Below are positions 8,664 to 16,960 of a DNA stretch of 36,740 nt, one piece after another. Made by a program: the position numbers and the translations under genes. Source of the stretch: Crocinitomicaceae bacterium. Its GTDB lineage: Bacteria > Bacteroidota > Bacteroidia > Flavobacteriales_D > Crocinitomicaceae. The stretch is from positions 1 through 36,740 of the forward strand of contig JALRJE010000083.1 of assembly GCA_023268965.1 (NCBI GenBank), in the 5' to 3' direction. The notes beneath the pieces were generated by a model, which did no database searches, was not told the DNA's origin, and was given only the letters and a program-made list of their open reading frames with translations. Numbering within the stretch: the stretch's first letter is position 1; the number at the start of each line of letters is the position of its first letter.

Positions 8664-9395
8664 ATGCGCGCCTTATTCCTCAAAGAAATATCGAGCTTCC
8701 TGAGTTCCGTCATCGGTTATGTATTTATCCTTATCTACCTAATTGCTTGCGGTCTCTTTCACTGGATACTGACTTATAATACCAACTTACTCGAAGGCTC
8801 TACAGCAGATCTCATTCCCTTCTTCAATATGTCGCCAGTGATCTTTCTGATCCTGATTCCGGCCATCACCATGCGTTCTATCGCAGAAGAGCGCCGCACC
8901 GGCACCATAGAATTGCTACTCACACGTCCTATCTCAGATTTTCAACTCATTTTTGCCAAATATCTTGCAGGGGTAGCTTTGGTATTCGTGGCTATCGTAC
9001 CTACTATTGTCTATCTAGTCAGCATGTATTACCTGGGCAAACCGATTGGCAACATCGATTTAGGTGCCACCTTTACCTCTTACATCGGGCTGCTTTTGCT
9101 CGGCGCTGCATTTGTTGCAATTGGAATGTTTGCCTCCGCACTCACCCACAGCCAAATAGTTGCGTTTATACTTGCAATGTTCATGTGCTGGGTATTTTAT
9201 GATGGTTTTGAATTATTAGGAAATTTTAGTCAGATTGGTGGCTTAGATTACCTTATCAAATACATCGGTATCGCTTTTCATTACGAGGCCATTAAAAAAG
9301 GGGTCATTGACACGAGCGACATCCTTTATTTTTTAAGTCTGAATGCCCTCTTCTTGGTGGCTTCACTCACTGTTCTCAAATCGCTCAAAAAATAA
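8664..9395 (+). CDS. gldF: Gliding motility ABC transporter permease GldF
   Basis: Integral membrane subunit of 243 residues with about six hydrophobic helices, of the ABC-2 type. The N-terminal LFLKEISSFLSSVIGYVF and the loop MRSIAEERRTGTIELLLTRPIS are characteristic of GldF and related permeases. GldF acts with GldA (ATPase) and GldG in Bacteroidota. In Flavobacterium loss of these genes affects gliding, although several non-gliding relatives keep them, so the substrate is open. gldG follows after three bases. No ATPase gene is in the window, so GldA must be encoded elsewhere, as in other Flavobacteriales. Confidence 0.93.
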   Translation: MRALFLKEISSFLSSVIGYVFILIYLIACGLFHWILTYNTNLLEGSTADLIPFFNMSPVIFLILIPAITMRSIAEERRTGTIELLLTRPISDFQLIFAKYLAGVALVFVAIVPTIVYLVSMYYLGKPIGNIDLGATFTSYIGLLLLGAAFVAIGMFASALTHSQIVAFILAMFMCWVFYDGFELLGNFSQIGGLDYLIKYIGIAFHYEAIKKGVIDTSDILYFLSLNALFLVASLTVLKSLKK

Positions 9396-9398
9396 CGC

Positions 9399-11186
9399 AT
9401 GAAATTCAACTTCACCAAAGGTATTTACAACTGGACCGTTCTAGGTTTACTCGCCGCTGTGTTGGTCTTGCTGAATTTTATTGGTTCTATGCTTTACTTG
9501 AAGCTCGACATGACCAAAGACCAACGCTATTCATTGGCACAAAGCACGGTCTCTTACCTCTCCGACAAGAAAAATTTCGAAAACCGCATCAGTATCCAAA
9601 TATACTTAGATGGCAATATGCCCTCAGAACTCAAGAACTTTCAAAATGCACTCAAAGACAAACTCAAAGACTTTAAGCGCATTGCAGGTGCACGTGTCGA
9701 GTTTTTATTTACGGATCCTAACGTAGGCACAGAAGATGAAATCAATGCCCTCCGTGCACAACTCTACGATCGCGGACGCGGTATTTTGCCATTAGAAATC
9801 CTTTACCTCAAAGACGGAACCCAGAGCCAAATGTTGTTGTTCCCTGGTGCCCTGCTTTCTTACAGTGTCAATGGCATTACCAAGGAGGGTGTGGTGCAAT
9901 TGCTACCTGGCACACAGCCGGGGCGGCCTTATGCCCTCGAACAAATGAGTGAGATTATTGAGAATGCGCTCAATAATTTAGAATACAACTTGCTTTCGGC
10001 CATGCGCCGCCTGACCCAGACGAGTAAACCAACCATCGCTTTTTTACAAGGCCATGGTGAACTCAACCCCGCTGAAACTATGCGTGCTCGGGCGCTCATA
10101 TCACCTTATTATCAAATTAAAGATGTGCTGCTCAACGACAGCATTGCGGCCCTCAAGGAAGTCGATGGTCTCATTATTGCCGATCCTCAGTCTCCTTTTT
10201 CTCAAAAAGATCTTTACCTCATCGATCAGTTTGTGCTCAGAGGTGGTAAGCTAATGTGCTTTATGAATACACTCGCGCTCAACGAAGATACCCTTAATGC
10301 CACCGGCATGACCCACAGTACGCGAAAAAATCTTTTGCTCGACCGCTTGCTATTCGACTACGGTATCAAAATCAAAGAAAACTTTGTACTTGATGCCAAT
10401 TGCGCCCCAAAAATTGTTCCGTTTGCCGAAACCGCATTTCTTCCTTGGTTTTATCATATGCTCGCCACCCCAAGCTTGCACCCAATGACGCGCAATGTCG
10501 ACCCAATTTCCTTAAAATATGCCAATGAGATCGAATTTGTTCAGCTTCCAAAAGCGCAACTTACCCCTATCTTAACGAGTTCGAGCAATGCCGTTCCGAG
10601 TGGCTTACAACCCTTGGTGAATTTAGCCTTGCCACTCAATTATGGCAAGAATCCAAAACTTGTAGAAAATCCAGATGATGAAATCAACAAACTTTGTGTG
10701 GCTGGCTTGTCCGAAGGCTTTTATCAGTCTCATTTTAAGAACCGTATTGTAGCTGAATTCGCCAAAAGCAAGGATGCCAATTATCTAGAGGAAAGCCAAA
10801 AAGAAACCAAAATTTTGGTGGTGGGCAACGGGAGTTTTATTCGCAATAGCTATGACTCCATTCTCGACCCGAAAAAAATCGATAGCTATATGTATCGTCC
10901 GATTGCCATTAACGAACTCAAGGTAGATGCAGAATTGGCACAAAGACGCATCCCTATGGTGTTTGGCAACCAAGAGCTTTTTCAAAACATAGTCGACTAC
11001 ATGATGGGCGACAACTCCGTACTCGATATCCGCAGCCGTCAAATCGATATCAAAGAAATCGACAAAGAAAAAGTAAAGTCATCTTCACTCTTTTATAAGA
11101 GCATCAATATGCTCACACCTTTGATCCTGATCTTGGTGCTTGCCTTTATCATGAACTTGATCCGCAAAAGACGCTACACCCGATAA
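9399..11186 (+). CDS. gldG: Gliding motility ABC transporter substrate-binding protein GldG
   Basis: A 595-residue protein with an N-terminal membrane helix (about residues 13-35), a large extracytoplasmic region and a C-terminal helix (TPLILILVLAFIMNLI) followed by basic residues RKRRYTR. The text after the first helix, MTKDQRYSLAQSTVSYLSD, is the GldG/IFT52-like start; FLQGHGELNP in the middle is a known mark of this family. It pairs with GldF upstream. The next gene, 12 bases downstream, is a probable third member of the unit. Confidence 0.92.
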   Translation: MKFNFTKGIYNWTVLGLLAAVLVLLNFIGSMLYLKLDMTKDQRYSLAQSTVSYLSDKKNFENRISIQIYLDGNMPSELKNFQNALKDKLKDFKRIAGARVEFLFTDPNVGTEDEINALRAQLYDRGRGILPLEILYLKDGTQSQMLLFPGALLSYSVNGITKEGVVQLLPGTQPGRPYALEQMSEIIENALNNLEYNLLSAMRRLTQTSKPTIAFLQGHGELNPAETMRARALISPYYQIKDVLLNDSIAALKEVDGLIIADPQSPFSQKDLYLIDQFVLRGGKLMCFMNTLALNEDTLNATGMTHSTRKNLLLDRLLFDYGIKIKENFVLDANCAPKIVPFAETAFLPWFYHMLATPSLHPMTRNVDPISLKYANEIEFVQLPKAQLTPILTSSSNAVPSGLQPLVNLALPLNYGKNPKLVENPDDEINKLCVAGLSEGFYQSHFKNRIVAEFAKSKDANYLEESQKETKILVVGNGSFIRNSYDSILDPKKIDSYMYRPIAINELKVDAELAQRRIPMVFGNQELFQNIVDYMMGDNSVLDIRSRQIDIKEIDKEKVKSSSLFYKSINMLTPLILILVLAFIMNLIRKRRYTR

Positions 11187-11198
11187 TTACTACGCTCC

Positions 11199-12248
11199 AT
11201 GAAGAAAAAAAGTCTCATTCTTGCTTTATTTATCATCCTACTGGCTTGCCTATCCTGGTTTGCGTTGAACTTAAAAGACAATCAGGGGGCATCTGACGCT
11301 CGAGCGTTTAACTTCAAAATCGAAGACACCACTACGGTATCCAAAATAATCATTACCGATGCTTTTGGCCAGCAATTCACATTGATCAAGAAGAACAACT
11401 CATGGACGGACCTCAAAGGGGGTTGTGTTGCTCAAACGAACGTCTCCTTGATTTTAGAGGCCCTCCACAAAATTGAGTTCAAGGGCTACCTTCCTCAAAA
11501 ATCTGAAAAGCGCTTCACTGAACTGATGGCCAGCTCTCACATCAAAGTGGAAATCTTTCAAGATGGAGAATGGACCAAAACTTGGTATATGGGGCCAGCA
11601 AGCCCTGATCATTACGGCCAAATTATGCTCTTAGAAACCGCCAACGAAGGGAAGAGCGCAAGCCCCGTTATGATGAAACTTGCCGGTATGAATGGCCTGA
11701 TAGATCCACGCTTTTTTGCAGATGCACGCCAATGGGCCTGCACCGAAATTATGGCCCTACAAATAGAGGATATCAAAAGCGTTAAGGCAAAATTTTATGA
11801 TGAACCTTACCGTAGCTTTGAGCTCCAAAAAAAAGGTCGTCGATTCCAAGTAACGCAAAATGGCCAACCGTTAACGAGTCTCGACACCACTAATGTCTAT
11901 CGCTACCTTCAAGGCTATCAAAAAATACATTTTGAACAAATGAACTTTTCGCTGTCAGACAAACAAGTAGACAGCGTTAAAAAAAGTCAGCCCTTCTGCA
12001 AGTTAGCCGTCAAAACGAACAACCAGCGCATTTCTCTAAACATGTTCCGCATCAAAAGTAAAGAGGTGCAACGCAATGAGTTTGGAGAGTTGGTCAATAT
12101 GGATATGAATAGCTTTTGGTGCCAACTACCCGACGGAGCGCTCGTGCGTTGTCAATATTTCGTCTTTAATCCGTTGATTTTAGGTCATGTATTTTTCCCG
12201 GCTATGGAGGCCAAGTTTCCTGAAAATTTAAGGTCTATCAACCCCTAA
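11199..12248 (+). CDS. DUF4340-like membrane-anchored protein next to gldFG
   Basis: A 349-residue protein with one N-terminal membrane helix (LILALFIILLACLSWFAL) and the rest outside the cytoplasm. The order of elements (a strand with VSKIIITDAFGQQFTLIKKNNSW, a turn, then NVSLILEALHKIEFKGYLP) resembles DUF4340 proteins, which in many phyla accompany GldG-like ABC systems. The similarity is read by eye and is moderate. It has five cysteines outside the helix. It lies 12 bases after gldG with no terminator between, so it is likely co-transcribed and could be an accessory subunit of the Gld ABC complex. Confidence 0.6.
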   Translation: MKKKSLILALFIILLACLSWFALNLKDNQGASDARAFNFKIEDTTTVSKIIITDAFGQQFTLIKKNNSWTDLKGGCVAQTNVSLILEALHKIEFKGYLPQKSEKRFTELMASSHIKVEIFQDGEWTKTWYMGPASPDHYGQIMLLETANEGKSASPVMMKLAGMNGLIDPRFFADARQWACTEIMALQIEDIKSVKAKFYDEPYRSFELQKKGRRFQVTQNGQPLTSLDTTNVYRYLQGYQKIHFEQMNFSLSDKQVDSVKKSQPFCKLAVKTNNQRISLNMFRIKSKEVQRNEFGELVNMDMNSFWCQLPDGALVRCQYFVFNPLILGHVFFPAMEAKFPENLRSINP

Positions 12249-12254
12249 AAGCAA

Positions 12255-12276
12255 CTTTATTCGTTCTTTATTCGTT
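12255..12276 (+). repeat. Perfect 11-base tandem duplication
   Basis: CTTTATTCGTT occurs twice in a row without a mismatch in the 38-base gap before the PKD protein gene, ending ten bases before its ATG. The unit is about one helical turn. Each copy contains TTATTCGT, a weak relative of the -7 element. Confidence 0.8.
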
Positions 12277-12286
12277 AAAGAAAGCA

Positions 12287-15200
12287 ATGACCCCATTACG
12301 CCTCTTACTTGTCAGTTTAAGCTGGCTCCTTACCTTTATATATGCACAGAGCCCAATTGCTAATTTTACAGCCAACCCGCTAACGGTTTGTGTAGGGCAA
12401 AACGTCAATTTTACCAATACTTCTAGTGCAAATGGTGGGGCTGCACTGAGCTCCTATCAATGGGATTTCGGCGATGGAAACGCTGCTACCACTACCAACG
12501 CTAGTCATGCCTTTAGCACGGCAGGTACTTTTACCATCACCCTTGTTGCCACCAATGCAAGTGGTGTGGCCGATGCCGAAATCAAACCGGCTTATATTAC
12601 CGTAAACCCTTTACCCAATGTGGGCTTTTCGGCCAATGGCCTAGGCTGTACGGTTCCGCTTACCCTTTCCTTTACCAATACCTCTTCTCAAGGTGCCAAT
12701 TTTTCGCAGGCTTGGAATTTTGGCAACGGCCAAACCTCAAGTCAATTTACACCTCCAAGTATTACCTACACTACACAAGGCACTTTTCAAGTTGCTTTGA
12801 ACGTCACCAATACCAGTACAGGTTGCGTAAATAACCAAACACAAGCCATCGTTGTATCAAACTTTCAGGCCGGTATTACTGCACCTGCAATTGCTTGTGT
12901 TGGGCAGCCTATTGCATTTCAAGATAACTCCACCGCAGGCGCAAACGCCTGGAACTGGAATTTTGGCAGCGCAGGGCAAAGCAATGCCGAGAACCCAAGT
13001 GTCACTTACAATTCTCCAGGGACATACACGGTAAGCCTTTCCGCCCAAAATACCAACTCTGGTTGTACTGGGAGCACCACGCAGCAAATTGTGATTCAGG
13101 CCAATACCGTCCCTACATTTTATGCCAACCCCACGGCCAACTGCGCACCTGGTAGCATTCAATTTGTAAACAGCACAAATTTAAACGGCACCTATGTCTG
13201 GGACTTTGGCGACGGCCAAACTTTTACAGGCGCCAACCCGCCTGCGCATATTTATCAGCTCAGCGGTTTTTATGATGTAAGCCTTACCTACACTTCCAGT
13301 GCTGGTTGTAGCGGAACGCAAACGTTACAAGACTATATTGAAATGACGCCTGTAGAGGCTGGTTTTTATGCCTTAGATACAGGTGGTTGTGCTCCGTTTA
13401 CCGTACAATTTATCGATACGTCAGTTACGCCAAGCAACCCTATCGTCTCGTGGCAATGGAATTTTGGCAACGGTCAAACTTTCAATGGTCAGATACCCCC
13501 ACCTCAAACCTATGGCGTTGGGGTCTATAACGTATCGCTGATCATTACTACTGCTTCAGGGTGCACGGATACCATCGTCAAAACGCCTTATGTTACGGTG
13601 GGGAGCATAGACTCCGTTGACTTCAGCTGGGATCCGAACATAACTTGCGCCAACACCGATGTTGAATTTGAATCCGAATTTTTCATTTCAGTCCCCTATG
13701 ACACTACTGAAATTTCTTACTTATGGGATTTCTCGCAAGGTATAAGCGATCAAGACGATCCAACTTTTCAATTTTCGCAAGACACCGGTTGGGTTGAAGT
13801 TACTTTGTACGTGAATTTTAGAGGATGTATCGACACCTTAACCAAAGATTCTGTTCTTTATGTCTTAGCGCCTATTGCAAAATTCAATCCGGACACCTAT
13901 TTAGTTTGTAATCCAACGAGTTTACCTGTTACTTTTCAATTTCAGAATACAGCCATACACGGTGAATTAGAGGATAGCGTAGCCATGCACTATGAATGGA
14001 ACGACAACACGCCCAATACAAATTTCACTAATGCACAACTCGACCTGCCCAACGGAGGCAACACCTCTCACGCATTTGCAAATTACGGCACCTATCAGAT
14101 TGAACAGGTAGTCCACAACTACACCACCGGCTGTTCGGATAGCATCTCTTTAGCCGTCACTGTTTCACAACTGCAATCCAATTTCTTACTACCCGACGAC
14201 ACTATTTGTAAGAGAGACGCCATTGGCTTATTTAACCAAAGCACCACTTGGCCATCACATCCGGTCAATGATTGGTTTTATTCTTTTGGAAATGGACAAC
14301 AAATCAATAGCGGGCCAAATGTCAATTATGTATACCCAGCAAGCGGACTTTATAATATTACGTTACTCGTATTTAATACCGCAGGTTGCACCTCTACCAG
14401 TACGCAACCTATTTTTGTAGCCAATAAACCTGTTGCCGGGCTTATAGCGCCTTCGTATGCTGGTTGTTCGCCATTTCCTGTGAGCTTTACCAACACGAGC
14501 TACAGCATCACCAATGGGCTTCCCTTAGCTAGTTTCAATACTACGTTTTCAGATAACAATACGACAATTACCACCAACAACGTCAATCAGGCCATCAATC
14601 ATACATTTGTAGGTAATGGCATTTTTACGGCGACCATAACCGCAACAGATATCAATGGTTGCGTTTCCGACCCAGTTGCAGTGCAAATTACGCTCACCAA
14701 ACCTACGGCACTCATTGCCTCGGATACCATTATTTGTACTTTGGACAGTAGCTTCATTGCCAGTTTAAGTTCGGGGCAAGGGCCACTTGGATACCAATGG
14801 TTCATCGGGACAGCTTCATCCGGGACGGATAGTTTATGCTTGTTGAATCAGGCTGAAAGTGGAAATGCGTTATTTTCAACTTTTCCTATTTCTTTGATTG
14901 TAACAGATATCAATGGTTGCAAAGATACAACGGTACAAACCATCTATATTTCAAACCCAAACGCCGAACCATCCTACACCTTTTCAGGAGCAGCCATAGA
15001 TGCCAATGGCCAATATAGTTGCCCTCCACTCTTTTGCGACTTCACCGATGCTTCCACCAGTATGGGTAACATTACCAATTGGAATTGGGCATTTGGAAAC
15101 GGCAACAACTCCATTCTTCAGAACCCAAGTAACACACTCGTGACCAGCGGTTCATTCAACCTCATACTTTCAGTTACGGACCAATATGGTTGTACAGACG

Positions 15201-16027
15201 ACACCACGGTGGCCAACTATGTATCTATCGGCGGGCCACTCGGCACCCCCATTTGGATCCAAGACAACACCATTTGCGCACAAGGGGCCTTATTTACCAT
15301 TCAAAATCCGTCAAATATTGATTCAGTAAGCTGGGACTTAGGGAATGGAATCTGGGTAAGCGATAGCCTTACCTTCCCCTATTTTTATCCCAATACCGGT
15401 ACTTACAACCCAAGTGTAACGGTTTACGACACCGCTGGCTGCCAAATTTTATATCTACTCGACCCCATCACAGCAAGTGTGAGTGGCCTCGATGCACAAA
15501 TCAATGCAAGTCCGGTCTACGCGAATATCAATCAGGTTATCGAGCTTACTGATGCCAGCACAAGTCTCAACCCACTCAGCACCTGGACCTGGATTTTTCC
15601 GGATAGCAGCAACCTTTATTTCCAGAGTACTGATCAAAGTATCATCTTTAGTACGGGCGGCCCACAACAAATTGCGCTGGCTATTACCGATAACCTCGGC
15701 TGTATAGATACCGCATTTATCACCGTTTATGTCTCCGACCCCGACATTTGGGTCCCGAATGTATTTACACCCAACGGCGACGGCATCAATGACATTGTCA
15801 CTTTGCCTTACCCTTCCTTCAAAAGCTACGATATCCAAATCCTGAACCGCTGGGGCAACCTTGTTTTTGAACTCAAAGATCAAACCGGCATTGCCGTTTG
15901 GGATGGCTACGGCTTCAATGGAGAGCTCCACACCGACGGCGTATTCTTCTACCGCCTGCGCGGCGAAATGCTGGGCGGAACATTAATCGACAAACACGGA
16001 TTTATTCATTTGGTGAATGGGGAGTGA
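12287..16027 (+). CDS. Secreted PKD-repeat protein with T9SS type B C-terminal domain
   Basis: A 1246-residue secreted protein. It has a signal peptide (LRLLLVSLSWLLTFIYAQS), then about 13 PKD-like repeats of 80-100 residues, recognised by variants of W.FG.G such as WDFGDG, WNFGNG and WAFGNG, each ending in a TYxVxL-like strand. The last ~90 residues carry VPNVFTPNGDGINDIV, the hallmark of the gliding-motility-associated C-terminal domain (CHU_C), followed by ILNRWGNLVFE and TDGVFFYRL. Such domains direct export through T9SS and, in type B cargo, usually attachment or release by a PorP/SprF-type partner. Cysteines recur in a regular two-per-repeat pattern. No enzyme domain is seen; adhesion or a surface layer role is an inference. 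Confidence 0.9.
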   Translation: MTPLRLLLVSLSWLLTFIYAQSPIANFTANPLTVCVGQNVNFTNTSSANGGAALSSYQWDFGDGNAATTTNASHAFSTAGTFTITLVATNASGVADAEIKPAYITVNPLPNVGFSANGLGCTVPLTLSFTNTSSQGANFSQAWNFGNGQTSSQFTPPSITYTTQGTFQVALNVTNTSTGCVNNQTQAIVVSNFQAGITAPAIACVGQPIAFQDNSTAGANAWNWNFGSAGQSNAENPSVTYNSPGTYTVSLSAQNTNSGCTGSTTQQIVIQANTVPTFYANPTANCAPGSIQFVNSTNLNGTYVWDFGDGQTFTGANPPAHIYQLSGFYDVSLTYTSSAGCSGTQTLQDYIEMTPVEAGFYALDTGGCAPFTVQFIDTSVTPSNPIVSWQWNFGNGQTFNGQIPPPQTYGVGVYNVSLIITTASGCTDTIVKTPYVTVGSIDSVDFSWDPNITCANTDVEFESEFFISVPYDTTEISYLWDFSQGISDQDDPTFQFSQDTGWVEVTLYVNFRGCIDTLTKDSVLYVLAPIAKFNPDTYLVCNPTSLPVTFQFQNTAIHGELEDSVAMHYEWNDNTPNTNFTNAQLDLPNGGNTSHAFANYGTYQIEQVVHNYTTGCSDSISLAVTVSQLQSNFLLPDDTICKRDAIGLFNQSTTWPSHPVNDWFYSFGNGQQINSGPNVNYVYPASGLYNITLLVFNTAGCTSTSTQPIFVANKPVAGLIAPSYAGCSPFPVSFTNTSYSITNGLPLASFNTTFSDNNTTITTNNVNQAINHTFVGNGIFTATITATDINGCVSDPVAVQITLTKPTALIASDTIICTLDSSFIASLSSGQGPLGYQWFIGTASSGTDSLCLLNQAESGNALFSTFPISLIVTDINGCKDTTVQTIYISNPNAEPSYTFSGAAIDANGQYSCPPLFCDFTDASTSMGNITNWNWAFGNGNNSILQNPSNTLVTSGSFNLILSVTDQYGCTDDTTVANYVSIGGPLGTPIWIQDNTICAQGALFTIQNPSNIDSVSWDLGNGIWVSDSLTFPYFYPNTGTYNPSVTVYDTAGCQILYLLDPITASVSGLDAQINASPVYANINQVIELTDASTSLNPLSTWTWIFPDSSNLYFQSTDQSIIFSTGGPQQIALAITDNLGCIDTAFITVYVSDPDIWVPNVFTPNGDGINDIVTLPYPSFKSYDIQILNRWGNLVFELKDQTGIAVWDGYGFNGELHTDGVFFYRLRGEMLGGTLIDKHGFIHLVNGE

Positions 16028-16043
16028 TCAAAGATGAAAACAA

Positions 16044-16073
16044 AAAAGCCCCGAAGTAAACTTCGGGGCTTTT
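16044..16073. terminator. Bidirectional terminator between the PKD gene and tRNA-Phe
   Basis: A 13-base-pair stem AAAAGCCCCGAAG / CTTCGGGGCTTTT with loop TAAA. The A and T runs on both flanks give a U tract on either strand, so it can end the PKD gene transcript from one side and the tRNA transcript from the other. Confidence 0.88.
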
Positions 16074-16077
16074 GCAG

Positions 16078-16150
16078 TGGTACCTCCAGGAATCGAACCA
16101 GGGACACAAGGATTTTCAGTCCTTTGCTCTACCAACTGAGCTAAGGTACC
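16078..16150 (-). tRNA. tRNA-Phe (anticodon GAA)
   Basis: The minus strand folds as a full cloverleaf of 73 bases: acceptor GGTACCT / AGGTACC, D arm GCTC / GAGC with AGTTGGTA loop, anticodon arm AAGGA / TCCTT with loop CTGAAAA, so the anticodon is GAA, five-base variable loop and T arm with loop TTCGATT. The discriminator is A and CCA is not encoded (CTG follows). The T stem reads CCTGG on both sides, giving a T:T mismatch in its middle pair. Confidence 0.95.
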
Positions 16151-16165
16151 AGCCGTTGGTGGAGG

Positions 16166-16198
16166 CAAATTTAACACTTTTTTGCTGTTTTACACAAG
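16166..16198 (-). promoter_or_regulatory. tRNA-Phe promoter
   Basis: On the minus strand CTTGTGTAAAAC is followed after 13 bases by TAAATTTG, a TANNTTTG element, 15 bases before the mature tRNA 5' end. TTG to TA spacing is 21. The 12-base upstream word recurs exactly in the traR promoter at 22655-22666. Confidence 0.65.
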
Positions 16199-16229
16199 TT
16201 CAAAAACAAAAAAGTTCAAAAAAGGTCCT

Positions 16230-16237
16230 TATTTTTG
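16230..16237 (+). promoter_or_regulatory. coaX promoter element placed three bases before ATG
   Basis: TATTTTTG fits TANNTTTG and is followed by TAC and then ATG. With the usual distance from this element to the transcription start, the mRNA would begin at or very near the A of ATG, leaving no leader. No -33 TTG is evident. Confidence 0.55.
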
Positions 16238-16240
16238 TAC

Positions 16241-16960
16241 ATGAGTGCTGCAAACCAAGTTTATCTTCTAGACGCCGGGAATACCCATTTGAAATTAGCT
16301 CTCGTACAAAATGGTGTCATTCAGTTGGTTGAACGCTTTACACTAGATACATTCTCTGTCTCCAACCTCGACCGTAACATCCCCTTGGCTTGTTCGTCCG
16401 TCATAGGTCAGCATTTACTCGAAAAAGTGCGCGCTTATTTCATATCTGTTTTTGAAATTACAACTATGGTTCAGCTTCCGTTTTCTATGGCTTACCGCAG
16501 CCCCCAAACACTGGGCTTAGACCGTCTCTGCAATGCTGCTGCGCTGTCAGTTCAAAACATGGGGCAACCAAGGCTTGCCATTGATTTAGGCACTTGCATT
16601 AAATTTGATTTCTTAGATGCAACCAATCGCTATCTAGGCGGCTCAATAGGCCCTGGCTTACAAATGCGCAGCAAAGCTATGGCGCACTTTACAGCTCAAT
16701 TACCTGAGGTAGCTGCCCTACCCACCCAGCAGCTGATCGGTACAAACAGCGCAGAAAGCCTTGAAATTGGTACTTACTTGGGTTGGCAAAAAGAGATCGA
16801 AGGTATATTGGCTACCTACAAGCAGGCGTATCCTGATGTGCTTGTATTTCTTACCGGTGGCGATGCACGGCATTTTGATATAGGCCAAAAAAATGGCATC
16901 TTTGTACACGAAAATTTAACCCTAGAAGGAATCTTCGCTCTTTATCAAGCCAATGCATAA
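16241..16960 (+). CDS. coaX: Type III pantothenate kinase
   Basis: CoaX phosphorylates pantothenate, the first step from pantothenate to CoA. The 239 residues show the ASKHA-fold phosphate loop LLDAGNTHLKLA (Asp11), the pantothenate-side RSPQTLGLDRLCNAAA, LAIDLGTCIKFDF and GGSIGPGLQMR. I start at ATG 16241 rather than the in-frame TTG six bases before, because that TTG lies inside the promoter element. It overlaps the next gene by eight bases. The order coaX, outer membrane protein, lptC recurs in Bacteroidota and supports the identification of all three. Confidence 0.94.
   Translation: MSAANQVYLLDAGNTHLKLALVQNGVIQLVERFTLDTFSVSNLDRNIPLACSSVIGQHLLEKVRAYFISVFEITTMVQLPFSMAYRSPQTLGLDRLCNAAALSVQNMGQPRLAIDLGTCIKFDFLDATNRYLGGSIGPGLQMRSKAMAHFTAQLPEVAALPTQQLIGTNSAESLEIGTYLGWQKEIEGILATYKQAYPDVLVFLTGGDARHFDIGQKNGIFVHENLTLEGIFALYQANA

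Noticed and set aside
15455-15931. 158-codon open frame on the minus strand inside the PKD protein gene
   Set aside because: It lies fully within a well supported secreted protein with domain signatures, has no family motif and no promoter; long opposite-strand frames are expected in such repeat-rich coding sequence.
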